A DNA stretch of 64,000 nucleotides from Lachnospiraceae bacterium (lineage in GTDB: Bacteria > Bacillota > Clostridia > Lachnospirales > Lachnospiraceae), in contig JAGAQJ010000054.1 of NCBI GenBank assembly GCA_017622845.1, positions 97,380-161,379 of the forward strand. The letters are read 5' to 3'. This document shows positions 17,754 through 27,492 of this stretch, in pieces (position 1 is the first letter of the stretch; the number at the start of each line of letters is the position of its first letter). The translations under genes and the position numbers were made by a program. The notes beneath the pieces were generated by a model. It was not told the DNA's origin. It saw only the letters and a list, made by a program, of their open reading frames with translations, and searched no databases.

Positions 17754-17836
17754 AGTTTCTCCTTTCCTGAACTGTTGATGTTTTTTTGTATATCACCCTT
17801 GCTTTTCTTCATCATAGCTTTTTTCTTTTTCCGTTG

Positions 17837-17869
17837 ATAGCACTAATCCGTCACAAAAATAGCACTAAT
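17837..17869 (-). promoter_or_regulatory. Direct-repeat activator site A, upstream of the permease operon
   Basis: Two perfect copies of ATTAGTGCTAT on the minus strand (17859-17869 and 17837-17847) spaced exactly 22 bp, i.e. two helical turns. The proximal copy overlaps the -35 position for a -10 box TATGAT at 17811-17816, and the -35 itself is poor. This is the geometry expected for an AraC-type activator. Related pairs occur at 19718-19750 and 27440-27472. The response regulator at 21555-23126 is the likely binder (inference). Confidence 0.75.
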
Positions 17870-17908
17870 AATTACAATAAATGATATCTATTCATCGGGT
17901 CTGCACAT

Positions 17909-19645
17909 TTATGATAATCGAAATTTCTTCACTTCCCTGTCAAGCTCATCTGCAATTGCTTTATTTGTTTCTGCCTGCTCACCGATGTCGGAAACATTCC
18001 GGGTAATACTGACTGACATTTCCGTAACACGGTTTACACCCTTAGCGCTTTCCTCGACTGACATATTTACTCCTTCCATCACCTGACGGATATTGTCCAT
18101 ATTGCTCCTAAGCTGCTCTGACTGACTGCGGAATAAGTCCATAATGCCATTGAGTTTGACTGCATCCGTATTATATTCTCCGCTTGTCCTGACAAGCTCT
18201 GCATATCCCTTCATAGCAGTCTCATCCATAAACTGCGCCATTTGTGCTGCTTCCTTTGCCAGCTCGTTGACTGCCTTCATAACATCTGTGCTCACACGCT
18301 GAATCTGTTCAGCGGCAACCGCCGAATCCAGCGCAAGCTTACCGATTTCGCTTGCAACAACTGCAAAGCCCCTGCCTGTTTCTCCTGCTCTTGCGGCTTC
18401 GATACTGGCATTTAACGACAGCAGATTGGTCTGTTTGGTTATGTTGATAATCCCCTCCGTCAGCTTGCTAATCTGTTCCACTGCTTTTGATTTTTCGATT
18501 TTTTCATATACCTCATTCGAGATCGCCTGTGAGCGTTCCTTTGCATCCTGCTGCTCCCTGACTGCATCATCCTGGATTTGCTGTGCACGGTTTCTTATTT
18601 CCGCTGAAAGCTTACCGCCATCTGCGGCATGTCCGTTGATCTGCCCTATAAATTCATATATTTCATTTACCGAGCTGTTCATTCCGCTTATTGACACAGC
18701 TGTTTCCTCCATAGCTGCATTCATCTCCTCCATGGTTGCCGAAACCTCCAACACATTCTCACGTGTATTTTTAAGGTGCTGCACCACATTTTCTGCTGAG
18801 TTGCTCAACCGCTTTGAATTGCCGGAGATATTCAGCATAATTCCTCTCATATAGGCAAGCAGTTCATTTACATGCCCCGCAATTGTCCCGACCTCATCTT
18901 TTGTATGAACCTGTATGGTACGGGTAAGATCACCATTACTGTTTATGATGTCATAGATGCAGCTGTCAACATTTGACAGGTTTTTTGTAATCCTGCTGAT
19001 GATGAAATGAAATAAGAGAAGTGCAAGAATAACGCACATAATTCCCACTATGGCAACTGACTTCATGGTTCTGCTCACGGCAGCTGCCACACTGTTGGCA
19101 TTGTAATCACAGCCCATAACAGCGACCTGCTCACCCGCACGGTTAAGTATCGGAATATATACCGTAATCACAGCATTCTCCCCAGATTTTATAATTTGGC
19201 TGCTGTAAAGTACATTTCCATCAAACGCACTTCTCAGGGTATTGTAATCCTTGTTATATTCTGTCCCTAAAGCCATATGATTTGCCTTGTTCATATCAAG
19301 CATGTAATATACCTTGGTCTTTTCATTCTCTTCCTCTATGCCGGAATACAGAATGTACATATTTACAACAGGCGCTCCTTCTATGATGGGGGCTATGGAA
19401 TTTTTTACCGCATTATACGGAGCTGAGTCTTCTCCCTTTTCCGGAATCTTCTCAACAAGATTTCCGTCAATCTGCGCAGCAGTGCGGTCTGCTATGTACT
19501 CTGCCACCTGTCCTCCTGTCAAAATCATATCCTTTTCCATCTGGTATTTAAAAATAAGCGCCATACATACACAGATGCAGATAACTACCATAGTTGTAGG
19601 AAGTATAATCTTGACCTTAATACTTCTCTTTTTACTTTCCATCAT
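17909..19645 (-). CDS. Methyl-accepting chemotaxis protein
   Basis: About 578 residues. One membrane helix near residues 10-32, an extracellular cache-like sensor domain, a second helix near 195-217, HAMP, then a cytoplasmic signalling domain with the conserved hairpin tip [19 protein letters not shown]. The preferred starts are the ATG codons at 19645 or 19642, 5 and 8 bases after GGAGG; the TTG at 19648 is too close. The upstream region carries the same paired half-sites as the transporter operon, so the receptor is probably induced together with alpha-glucan uptake and guides cells towards the sugar. No flagellar or che genes are in the window. Confidence 0.9.
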   Translation of the reverse strand: MMESKKRSIKVKIILPTTMVVICICVCMALIFKYQMEKDMILTGGQVAEYIADRTAAQIDGNLVEKIPEKGEDSAPYNAVKNSIAPIIEGAPVVNMYILYSGIEEENEKTKVYYMLDMNKANHMALGTEYNKDYNTLRSAFDGNVLYSSQIIKSGENAVITVYIPILNRAGEQVAVMGCDYNANSVAAAVSRTMKSVAIVGIMCVILALLLFHFIISRITKNLSNVDSCIYDIINSNGDLTRTIQVHTKDEVGTIAGHVNELLAYMRGIMLNISGNSKRLSNSAENVVQHLKNTRENVLEVSATMEEMNAAMEETAVSISGMNSSVNEIYEFIGQINGHAADGGKLSAEIRNRAQQIQDDAVREQQDAKERSQAISNEVYEKIEKSKAVEQISKLTEGIINITKQTNLLSLNASIEAARAGETGRGFAVVASEIGKLALDSAVAAEQIQRVSTDVMKAVNELAKEAAQMAQFMDETAMKGYAELVRTSGEYNTDAVKLNGIMDLFRSQSEQLRSNMDNIRQVMEGVNMSVEESAKGVNRVTEMSVSITRNVSDIGEQAETNKAIADELDREVKKFRLS

Positions 19646-19717
19646 CAAATCCTCCGTTACTTTTTTATCCTGTATTTTGATATCTGTTTTTAGGCTACTT
19701 TGTTTTTACCTTGCCCG

Positions 19718-19750
19718 ATAGCACAATCCGGTTTTTTTATTAGTACAAAT
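19718..19750 (-). promoter_or_regulatory. Direct-repeat activator site B, upstream of the chemoreceptor
   Basis: Minus-strand half-sites ATTTGTACTAA (19740-19750) and GATTGTGCTAT (19718-19728) at 22-bp spacing, 73-105 bases before the chemoreceptor start and about 100 bases before the divergent kinase gene. It has the same spacing and orientation as sites A and C. The kinase/regulator operon may also be autoregulated from here. Confidence 0.65.
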
Positions 19751-19772
19751 CCGCACTATATTTAGCCTTCGC

Positions 19773-19801
19773 TTCCAAATTGCGTTCTAATGTTCTATAA
19801 T
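19773..19801 (+). promoter_or_regulatory. Possible promoter of the kinase/regulator operon
   Basis: TTCCAA (19773-19778), 17 bp, then a perfect TATAAT (19796-19801). The -35 box is weak. The start site would leave a leader of about 40 bases before the kinase ATG at 19848. Confidence 0.5.
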
Positions 19802-19847
19802 AAGATAAATTCCTTAATTGCATTTGCGTCAAAAGGAGGGGCATATC

Positions 19848-21542
19848 ATGAAGGACAAAATTTCCAAGAAAAGAAAATATTCCTATTCTCTGGCTGACAA
19901 CTTGAAAATATTTATTTGGATAGCCGCGTTTGTAATAACCATTAATCTGATAATAAGTGCCATCTCCCTTGTCAATATCAGACATCAAAACTTTGACACG
20001 ATAGAAAACTCTGTCACTCTTTTTCAGCAGGAAACCTCTTCGCGCCTCAATGCAATACAGCATTTTTTGGAATGGACGATTGTAAAGGAGCTGCTTATTG
20101 AGTCGCTGGAAAGCACGACCAATGATTATGAACAATATCTTTCTTTGGATTCTCTCCAAATCCGCATCGCTAACCACCAGTATACGACCGGCAATAAATT
20201 TAACTATTTTTTATATTTTCAGGGTCAAAATCAGTTTCTTAACGTTTCAAAACTGAACTTTACTTATGACGATTATTTAAAAATAAAAGATTTTATTATC
20301 CAATATTCATCTTCCGATAAAAGGCATCTGCTCTCGTGGCAGTTTACAGAAATTAACGGCTCAACCTATATGTATTACATAGTTAGCTACAGCAACCGTA
20401 CACTAGCTACCTTTATCAATGTAAATGATTTATTTATGCCCTTAATGGATATGAATTTTGTAGAACAGGGAAAGCTTGTTATCACAGATAAGAATGAAAA
20501 TATTATTTTTTCATCGGATGAGGAGCAAGAGCTCAAAGACTCTTCCTTTTACCACACACTTCATACTTTTTATGGAAATGATGGACATCTGCCTTATAAT
20601 ATATTGCTTTATACGGATAATTTTCAAAATTACGGAAACCTGTTTCTCTTTCATTTGGTTGTCATTATAACCTCAACGGGAATCTGCCTTATTCTTTCTG
20701 TCTTGATTTTTAATATGTATAAAAAGGTTATTAAGCCGATACAGGCGTTTTCCGCAAATCTGGCAAGCATTAACCATGACAGCGAAAGCGTTCTGCTTGA
20801 CTTGCAAAGCAATCGTATCCGCGAGCTGGAGCAGACGAATATACAATTTAAAAATCTCATTCGCGAGATAAAGCGGCTAAAGATTACCGTTTATGAAAAG
20901 GAGCTTGAAAAAAAGCACTTCGAGATTACCTTTTTGCAGCATCAGATTAAGCCGCATTTTTATTTAAACTGTCTGACTACAATCAACAGTATGGCTCAGC
21001 TTGAGGATTATAAGAATATTGAATCCATGGTTGTCTTTACCTCACGCTATCTGCGCTATCTGTTTCAGACAGACAAGGATTTCTTATGTATTGAATATGA
21101 GCTGGAGCATATCGAGGCATACCTTGATATTCAGCAGCTTCGTCTTGGAACATTTTTCACCTATACCTGCACTATTGACGAGAATGACAAGAATGCGCTG
21201 ATTCCTCCGCTGCTGCTGATTACATTTATCGAGAATACAATAAAACACAACACTGCATCTGACGGCAGACTGCAGATACGGCTCGCGTTCGCACAACAAC
21301 GACAGGGTGACGACCTATATCTGAAAATCGATATCAGTGATTCGGGGAAGGGCTTTCCTGACGATGTACTTGAACGCCTGTCTCTTTGCAAGAGCATTGA
21401 CGGAGATGGTATTCCGCATGTAGGCATTGAAAATAGTATACAGCGGCTCAATCTGCTCTATGGCGGAAAGCACAAAATCCGTTTTTTTAATGAAGAGCAA
21501 GGCGGAGCACATATACAGTTATTTATTCCGTATCAGATTTAG
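19848..21542 (+). CDS. Sensor histidine kinase, YesM/LytS type
   Basis: 564 residues from the ATG at 19848, which has AGGAGG 8 bases upstream. The longer frame from 19818 places the ribosome-binding site inside the coding region. Layout: first membrane helix near residues 18-40, extracellular sensor domain of about 220 residues, second helix near 265-287, linker, phosphorylation motif QIKPHFYLN (H370), and an ATPase domain with FIENTIKHNT and DSGKGFPDD. It phosphorylates the AraC-type regulator encoded 12 bases downstream. The genetic context suggests it senses alpha-gluco-oligosaccharide, perhaps through one of the two binding proteins. Confidence 0.93.
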   Translation: MKDKISKKRKYSYSLADNLKIFIWIAAFVITINLIISAISLVNIRHQNFDTIENSVTLFQQETSSRLNAIQHFLEWTIVKELLIESLESTTNDYEQYLSLDSLQIRIANHQYTTGNKFNYFLYFQGQNQFLNVSKLNFTYDDYLKIKDFIIQYSSSDKRHLLSWQFTEINGSTYMYYIVSYSNRTLATFINVNDLFMPLMDMNFVEQGKLVITDKNENIIFSSDEEQELKDSSFYHTLHTFYGNDGHLPYNILLYTDNFQNYGNLFLFHLVVIITSTGICLILSVLIFNMYKKVIKPIQAFSANLASINHDSESVLLDLQSNRIRELEQTNIQFKNLIREIKRLKITVYEKELEKKHFEITFLQHQIKPHFYLNCLTTINSMAQLEDYKNIESMVVFTSRYLRYLFQTDKDFLCIEYELEHIEAYLDIQQLRLGTFFTYTCTIDENDKNALIPPLLLITFIENTIKHNTASDGRLQIRLAFAQQRQGDDLYLKIDISDSGKGFPDDVLERLSLCKSIDGDGIPHVGIENSIQRLNLLYGGKHKIRFFNEEQGGAHIQLFIPYQI

Positions 21543-21554
21543 GGAGGATTCAAT

Positions 21555-23126
21555 ATGAATGTATTACTTGTCGATGATGATCGTTTTGTGATTGCTTCAC
21601 TTATGAAGGGTATTCATTGGGAGGAGCTTGGATTCGACGGTGTTTTTACTGCACAGAATATCACGGATGCCAAATCAATTATAAAGCAGAATTCTATAGA
21701 TTTTTTATTAAGCGACATTGATATGCCTAACGGAAACGGGCTTGACCTGCTTGCATGGATTCGGGAGCATCATAATGAAATGCCTGTTATATTTTTAACA
21801 AATTATGCTGACTTTTATTACGCACAAAAGGCGATCAGCTTAAAGAGTTTTCACTACTTCTTAAAGCCGATCGAATTTGATAAGCTGACAAGTATTATAA
21901 AAGAAGTAACTGCCCAACTTATGCAGCAGAACAATCAGCAGGAGAAAAACTGCGAAATATTCTGGCATGCTTTTCTGCATGACGAAATATCCGATATGAA
22001 TGACTTAAACCAGTATTTTATATCGCATCATCTGCCCTATAGAGATACCGACTTTTTTATCCCTATCATGTTTGACCTGTTTCCATACTACTTTGGAGCA
22101 GATAATCAGCTTTGCAGCCATTTTTCGGACAGAAATGAACAAAATGCCTATATGAAGTCTGTCTTTGAGGCAACCTTTATGGAGCAGCTTGCACCGTCTG
22201 ATGTCTTTTTGATATACAATGAGGTTTCTGCGCGCTATTTAGCGATCTTTAGACAGGATACTGAGGAGGTTTCTCCGTTTTTCTCTATGAACTGTGAGCG
22301 CTTTATAGAAACCGTGTCCTCACAGATGCAGTGTAATCTAAACTGTTTTGTGGGCATACCCTCGCGCATTGCTTCATTCCGCTCCGGTATGCGCAGTCTC
22401 CGCACTATGCTTGCAAACAGCCTTGACTGTAATGGAAAGGTTCTGCTGTTGTCATGCTATCAGCCTGCCGCTGAAAGCTATCCTGCCTGTAATGTCGAAA
22501 CACTTGATCTTTACCTGCAGACCGGCCAGTATTCTGCATTTATTGATTACTGCGAGCAATATCTGCACCGCCTGTCAAGCTGCCAAAGCCTGCATGCCGT
22601 ATCGCTGAACAGCTTTCAGATTGATGTGGTACAGATATTATATTCTTTTTTGCGAACCAAAGGAATCCTTGCCAATAAGCTTTTTCATGATGATACTTAC
22701 CATATTCTATCCGTAAATGCTCCGAATTCCATTTTCGACATGAAACTGTATCTTCATTATATTATTCATATTACGCAGGATTATCTTGAGAAAACCACAT
22801 CCGATAAATCCATCGCAAAGTCAATGCAGGATTATGTAGATCAGCACTATGCTGAAGATATCAGCCGCAGCAGTCTGACAGATATCTTTTACCTGGACCC
22901 TGATTATGCATCAAAGCTCTTTAAAAAAGAAACGGGAATTTCCTTTAAGAATTATATTATACAAAAGCGAATTGAGGTAGCTAAGAACTTACTCAGTACC
23001 ACTGACCTGCCTATCAATATGGTGTCAGATAATGTTGGGTATGGAAATTATTCTTACTTTACAAGACTGTTCAAAAAAGTAACTGACATGACTCCGAATG
23101 AATATCGAAATGCACATGGAATTTAA
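21555..23126 (+). CDS. Response regulator with AraC-type output, YesN type
   Basis: 523 residues. The receiver domain at 1-120 has the acidic pair in LLVDDDRF, the phosphoacceptor D54 in LLSDIDMPNG, and K105 in HYFLKPIEF. A middle region of about 280 residues of unknown fold follows, and the C-terminal 100 residues form a double helix-turn-helix AraC domain (FYLDPDYASKLFKKETG; YGNYSYFTRLFKK). It is expected to bind direct-repeat half-sites such as the three found here and to activate the transporter, chemoreceptor and surface-enzyme promoters. AGGGAGG precedes the ATG. Confidence 0.93.
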   Translation: MNVLLVDDDRFVIASLMKGIHWEELGFDGVFTAQNITDAKSIIKQNSIDFLLSDIDMPNGNGLDLLAWIREHHNEMPVIFLTNYADFYYAQKAISLKSFHYFLKPIEFDKLTSIIKEVTAQLMQQNNQQEKNCEIFWHAFLHDEISDMNDLNQYFISHHLPYRDTDFFIPIMFDLFPYYFGADNQLCSHFSDRNEQNAYMKSVFEATFMEQLAPSDVFLIYNEVSARYLAIFRQDTEEVSPFFSMNCERFIETVSSQMQCNLNCFVGIPSRIASFRSGMRSLRTMLANSLDCNGKVLLLSCYQPAAESYPACNVETLDLYLQTGQYSAFIDYCEQYLHRLSSCQSLHAVSLNSFQIDVVQILYSFLRTKGILANKLFHDDTYHILSVNAPNSIFDMKLYLHYIIHITQDYLEKTTSDKSIAKSMQDYVDQHYAEDISRSSLTDIFYLDPDYASKLFKKETGISFKNYIIQKRIEVAKNLLSTTDLPINMVSDNVGYGNYSYFTRLFKKVTDMTPNEYRNAHGI

Positions 23127-23140
23127 TCTTATATGTACTA

Positions 23141-23182
23141 AGAGCGTTGATTTGCCATCAAAGCAAATCAACGCTCTTTTTC
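23141..23182 (+). terminator. Terminator of the kinase/regulator operon
   Basis: 14-bp perfect stem AGAGCGTTGATTTG / CAAATCAACGCTCT with a 9-base loop, followed by TTTTCTT. It starts 15 bases after the regulator stop codon and lies between convergent genes. Confidence 0.9.
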
Positions 23183-23212
23183 TTAATCAAAGGTTTTTTC
23201 TTATATCAAATT

Positions 23213-25723
23213 TTATTTGGAAGTCTTTTTCTTATGATAAATGACAGCTGCTCCTATTAAAATAATAATGACAGCTGCGATACCCACCCCATATCCTTTT
23301 GCTGTATGATAATCCTTTTCTTCACCTTCCTGAGCATCATGCTCCGTTGTCTTTTCAGTCGTTTGGCTACTCAAAGCCTCCATCTCTGCCTGCGCCTTCT
23401 CCTCAGCAGTCAGGACATTCATTTTCTTTGACAGCTTATTGTTCTGCATGTCAGACTCGCCATAGCGTGCTGTATCATTCACCCAGACAGTAATCACATG
23501 TCTGCCAAGCACTGCCGGCCATACATCCTTTCCTGTCGGTCCGCTGTTTGCTGTTATTGTCACACTCTCACCCGGCTCTATCTGCGTTTTATTCGTGTCT
23601 GACCATACGACGCAGATTCCATCTACCTGAAATTGTGCTCCGTTTATGATTTCGGCCGGAGTCGCGCCATTTCCCTGATTGGTAATCACTGCTGAGAATA
23701 CAATGTCATCCCCCTCTGCCGGAAGCTCAGGCTCCCACATGATATCTGTAACAACTATATCAGGAATTTCACAAGTATCAGGAGCGTCATCTGCTCCTTC
23801 AACGATTAATGGTGCCACTTTTTCTGATTTTAACACCTCTGCATTTGGATAAGGCGGTATCTGATAGCCGATATTTCCCTCATTGATCTCATCATTTATC
23901 TCAATCCCGTCCTCCTTGATAAGAAAATTGATGTTCGTATTTGCTATATTTCTTAAATACATCCTACTTATCGTAATCAGTGCATTACCGCCAAAGTTCA
24001 TGACAGCTGCTCCTCTGTGAGCCACAGATATCTTGTCCGGTCTTTTTCCATCGACACCTGCACCATAGACATACAGGTCATTAAATACGATGTTAACAAC
24101 ATTGTCTCCGACTCTGACTCCGTCATGCTGCGCACTGTAAATATATGTATTGTCAAAGGTGATGTTTCTTACGCTTCCGATTACATCCACTGCACCAAGC
24201 TCACTGCCCCACGATTCATTGCTCGTTCCGCTGCTGATTATAATATTATTGGCAAAGTGAATATTCTTGGTATTGTTAAATTTATAGCCGGAAAATGTTG
24301 TATTTAAATGTATTCCTGAAGCCATAAAGCTGTCACGAATATAATTGTTATAAATTTCGTGCCCATCACCGCCATATATGGCAATTGCCCCTGCCCTCCA
24401 TGAGAGGTCAATGGTATTGTAGCAAAATTTATTATTTCTGGCATCCTTAACCGACAAATAATCATTATTCCACACTGCCAAACCATCATCTCCATTATTT
24501 CTGATGGAACAGTTATACACTGACGAATTGCTCGTACCCTGGCAGAAGTTTACACCATCTGCAAAATTATTTCTGATACGGCAGTTTGCAATTATCAGAT
24601 TGTCAGAGTAGTCTACCGGTGCATCATAGTCTGCGATCCAAAAGCCGCACTCAAAATGATCTTCCCAGATATCATGAATATAAGAATCATTTCCATAGGT
24701 TCCCATAAAACATTTATAAATTGCCTGCTCCTCATAACGCGAACGGAGATTGGAATTGATATACATATTGCAGAACTCAATACTGTTTATCTTGCCATTT
24801 CCCACACCTGCTATCCCACCTGACTGCGGCTTATCGTTTGTAAACTGAATATTGGTATACCAGATTCCGGCTCCGGTGATTGTCATATCTGATGCTTCTA
24901 AAGACCATATCTGATTAATATGATAGGTTCCGGCAGGGATATATACATCCTTTTGGTCTTCATTAGCAGCAGCAACGCAGGCTGTAATCGCCTCATAGTC
25001 GTCCTTTCCGTCGTCTGCAACTGCTCCAAAGTCTGCAATAGAATAGGAATTAGAGGGCTGTTCTATCGGTGCAGCTGCCTCCTCAAGCTCAATAAAATCT
25101 ACACCATAAATCAATCCGTTTGCGCCTGAACTTTGAATACGGATTTTATCGCCCGGCTCCAGCATCTCCTCTAACAGAAAATGCACCTCGTCAAAGGCAA
25201 AGCATGCTGTCCCTTTTCCCGGAGCATCCTTGGGACTTCCGTCCATATACTGCCACATATAATAAGAAGTTAAATCTACTGTCTTGACCTTACTGCCATT
25301 TACATAGACATCCAACGAGCCGTCCTGTCCCATTCCATCCGCGGTATCAGGCAGTGTAAACCGCATCGTAACTCCGTTTCCGGAAGTTTCTACTGTCCAT
25401 TCAGCATAAGCGCCGTCACCTGGCAGATTTACATAGGACTGATTGGATGCCTGACTTGCTATTTCCTCCAAGTCCCAATCATAGGATGTCTTAAGCTCTG
25501 CCCCGCCTCCAAGTTCAGCTTCACATGAATCATATCTGATATAGGGCATATTTGCACCAATTGACATTGCATTATCATCCGCCTCGGGAATGGTAAGCTG
25601 AGCACTCTTTCCTGTTGCCTCCCTTGCATATATATCGAAAGACAATCCCGCAGCTAATAACGCAGCCGCCAGCACTCCGCCCGTTACCATATATAATCCT
25701 TTTGTTTTTTGAGTTTTTTTCAA
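23213..25723 (-). CDS. Surface-anchored beta-helix glucanase, GH87-like (alpha-1,3-glucanase)
   Basis: 836 residues from a TTG start with GGGAGG 9 bases upstream. Layout: signal peptide (about 1-33); CBM35-like beta-sandwich (about 48-215) beginning near YIRYDSCEAELGG; right-handed beta-helix (about 228-625) with the pectate-lyase-like YSIADFGAVADDGKDDYEAI; CARDB-type domain (about 655-775); acidic linker; C-terminal membrane helix (about 810-829) followed by KKKTSK. In the helix, D389 lies in ADGVNF and D412-D413 lie in NNGDDGLAVW, the Asp...Asp-Asp spacing I recall for GH87 alpha-1,3-glucanases. It would cut extracellular alpha-1,3-glucan at the cell surface. A dextranase or other beta-helix enzyme is the alternative. 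Confidence 0.8.
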   Translation of the reverse strand: MKKTQKTKGLYMVTGGVLAAALLAAGLSFDIYAREATGKSAQLTIPEADDNAMSIGANMPYIRYDSCEAELGGGAELKTSYDWDLEEIASQASNQSYVNLPGDGAYAEWTVETSGNGVTMRFTLPDTADGMGQDGSLDVYVNGSKVKTVDLTSYYMWQYMDGSPKDAPGKGTACFAFDEVHFLLEEMLEPGDKIRIQSSGANGLIYGVDFIELEEAAAPIEQPSNSYSIADFGAVADDGKDDYEAITACVAAANEDQKDVYIPAGTYHINQIWSLEASDMTITGAGIWYTNIQFTNDKPQSGGIAGVGNGKINSIEFCNMYINSNLRSRYEEQAIYKCFMGTYGNDSYIHDIWEDHFECGFWIADYDAPVDYSDNLIIANCRIRNNFADGVNFCQGTSNSSVYNCSIRNNGDDGLAVWNNDYLSVKDARNNKFCYNTIDLSWRAGAIAIYGGDGHEIYNNYIRDSFMASGIHLNTTFSGYKFNNTKNIHFANNIIISSGTSNESWGSELGAVDVIGSVRNITFDNTYIYSAQHDGVRVGDNVVNIVFNDLYVYGAGVDGKRPDKISVAHRGAAVMNFGGNALITISRMYLRNIANTNINFLIKEDGIEINDEINEGNIGYQIPPYPNAEVLKSEKVAPLIVEGADDAPDTCEIPDIVVTDIMWEPELPAEGDDIVFSAVITNQGNGATPAEIINGAQFQVDGICVVWSDTNKTQIEPGESVTITANSGPTGKDVWPAVLGRHVITVWVNDTARYGESDMQNNKLSKKMNVLTAEEKAQAEMEALSSQTTEKTTEHDAQEGEEKDYHTAKGYGVGIAAVIIILIGAAVIYHKKKTSK

Positions 25724-25749
25724 CTACCGTTTCCTCCCGACATCACTTA

Positions 25750-27387
25750 TTAGTTTGTCATATAGGTATTGTATGCATCTGTCTGAATTTTCATAAAGTC
25801 CTCATAGCCCATTTGATATAAGGTGTCGATATAGCCGTCCCATTGCTCTTCAATACCGCCCTCTGTTACCCATGCTGCCTGATTTATCCCTATGTAGGAT
25901 GCAATATCAAAATACAAGGTCTCCAATTTGTCTAACTGTTCTACCGTATAGCTGACATTTGGATATGCTTTTACTGCATACTTTTTCATGCTCTTGTCAA
26001 GCTCAAGCTTTGACGCATCCCCATTTTCTTCCACATAAGTCACCTTATCATTAAATCCGTCTGCTACATACTTTGGTCCAAAGTCACGAAGTGAATTTAC
26101 CCATGCATAGATATCTGCTGACATGCCCTCTTTGGGTCCAAGCACTGTATATGTTCCTGTTTCTTCATCTTTCTCTACCCCTATGCCAAACGAGCCATAG
26201 AAGTTTTGAATCGATGCATCCTCTGTATAGAACTGATCAATCCACGATAGCAGCTTTCCCGGATTTTTGCAGGAGGAGGTGACGACAAATTCATATCTCG
26301 AATAGTTCCAATGCTCCGGATCAGAGGAAATATACTGTTTTCCATCCGGTCCTTTTAATGCCGGCAGTGCAGTATACTGGTCTGCATTTGCGCCAAAGGT
26401 CGAGTCAGCTGTCCAGCCTGGTGCGCAGCCGATAACTGGTGTCGTATTCATCAGCTTTGCATCCCGCATAGAATCATCCTGTATAAACAGCTCTGAGTCA
26501 ATCAGCCCTTCTGCATAGCATTTCTGCATTGCCTCAATACCTGTCTTATACTCCTCAGATGTTGGTATAAAAACCGGCTTACCATCCTTTACAGTCATTG
26601 AATAGGTGCCGTCGCCTCCGGGTGTCACTCCAAACGGCAGACAAAAAAACATGACGGAATCTGCATAGCCCTCTCCATAGGGAATTTCATCGTTGGGATC
26701 GCCATTTCCGTTTGCATCCTGCTCTTTAAAGGCTCTCAGCACATCCACAAACTCATCATATGTAGTCGGCATATCCAGTCCGAGATTATCCAGCCATGTC
26801 TTATTAATGAACATCTGGTTTGCTACAGTAGGTCTGCAAGGCTTCTTGGACGGCAGCCCATATATATGACCATCTGCCGAAGCTGCCAGCGCTTTCATTG
26901 TCGGATCAGACTCTAAAATCTTTTTGAAATTAGGCATATATTCATCAATGTAATCATCCAGTGCAATAAAAATATCTGGATTTGTCAATATATCGGTTTC
27001 CGAAAAGCATATGGAACCCATAAATGCATCCGGAAGCTCGCCGTCCGCCAGCAAAACAGACTTTCGGTCACCCCAGTCTGCATTCTGTATTGTATTCCAG
27101 GTAATACTTATTCCCATCTCAGCCGCCGCAGCATCAGGGAAGCCTGTATGGTAGTCCTCACCCCAATCCGCCCAGCGTACTGTTGCCACCTCATAGTTTT
27201 CATCCGCAGTACTTTTTTCTGATGTTGTCATATCATTACCTATTCCCACTGTTTTTCCATGCAGGTTCTCTTTATCTGCCGCACCGCTTTCCTTTGCATC
27301 AGACAGAGACTTCCCACATCCTTCCAGTAAACCAGCTGTCAACACAGCTGCCATCAACAACAGGGTAACTGCTCTTCTCCTATGCAT
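25750..27387 (-). CDS. ABC transporter sugar-binding lipoprotein (LplA type), copy 2
   Basis: 545 residues, paralogue of the protein at 14273-15913. Shared stretches include DNLGLDMPTTYDEFVDVL and the C-terminal NQAAWVTEGGIEEQWD. Signal peptide with lipobox LLEGC, short linker, then the binding fold. The N-terminal linkers of the two copies differ. It is the first gene of a two-gene operon with the surface glucanase 26 bases downstream, and its promoter carries site C. It probably captures the product of that enzyme and uses the permeases at 15945-17753, or has a slightly different chain-length preference. AGGAGG precedes the ATG. Confidence 0.92.
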   Translation of the reverse strand: MHRRRAVTLLLMAAVLTAGLLEGCGKSLSDAKESGAADKENLHGKTVGIGNDMTTSEKSTADENYEVATVRWADWGEDYHTGFPDAAAAEMGISITWNTIQNADWGDRKSVLLADGELPDAFMGSICFSETDILTNPDIFIALDDYIDEYMPNFKKILESDPTMKALAASADGHIYGLPSKKPCRPTVANQMFINKTWLDNLGLDMPTTYDEFVDVLRAFKEQDANGNGDPNDEIPYGEGYADSVMFFCLPFGVTPGGDGTYSMTVKDGKPVFIPTSEEYKTGIEAMQKCYAEGLIDSELFIQDDSMRDAKLMNTTPVIGCAPGWTADSTFGANADQYTALPALKGPDGKQYISSDPEHWNYSRYEFVVTSSCKNPGKLLSWIDQFYTEDASIQNFYGSFGIGVEKDEETGTYTVLGPKEGMSADIYAWVNSLRDFGPKYVADGFNDKVTYVEENGDASKLELDKSMKKYAVKAYPNVSYTVEQLDKLETLYFDIASYIGINQAAWVTEGGIEEQWDGYIDTLYQMGYEDFMKIQTDAYNTYMTN

Positions 27388-27439
27388 ACGATTCCTCCTA
27401 TATTTCCATTTATAGCTTACTTTTTTTCTATACTATGTG

Positions 27440-27472
27440 ATAGCACAATTTCGCTTTTTTATTAGTACTTAT
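27440..27472 (-). promoter_or_regulatory. Direct-repeat activator site C, upstream of SBP copy 2 and the glucanase
   Basis: Minus-strand half-sites ATAAGTACTAA (27462-27472) and AATTGTGCTAT (27440-27450) at 22-bp spacing, 53-85 bases before the SBP start. Positions 27439-27478 match site B closely. A -10-like TATAAA lies at 27409-27414. The shared layout with sites A and B supports one regulon. Confidence 0.7.
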
Positions 27473-27492
27473 CCGCACTTTTACTAAATAAT

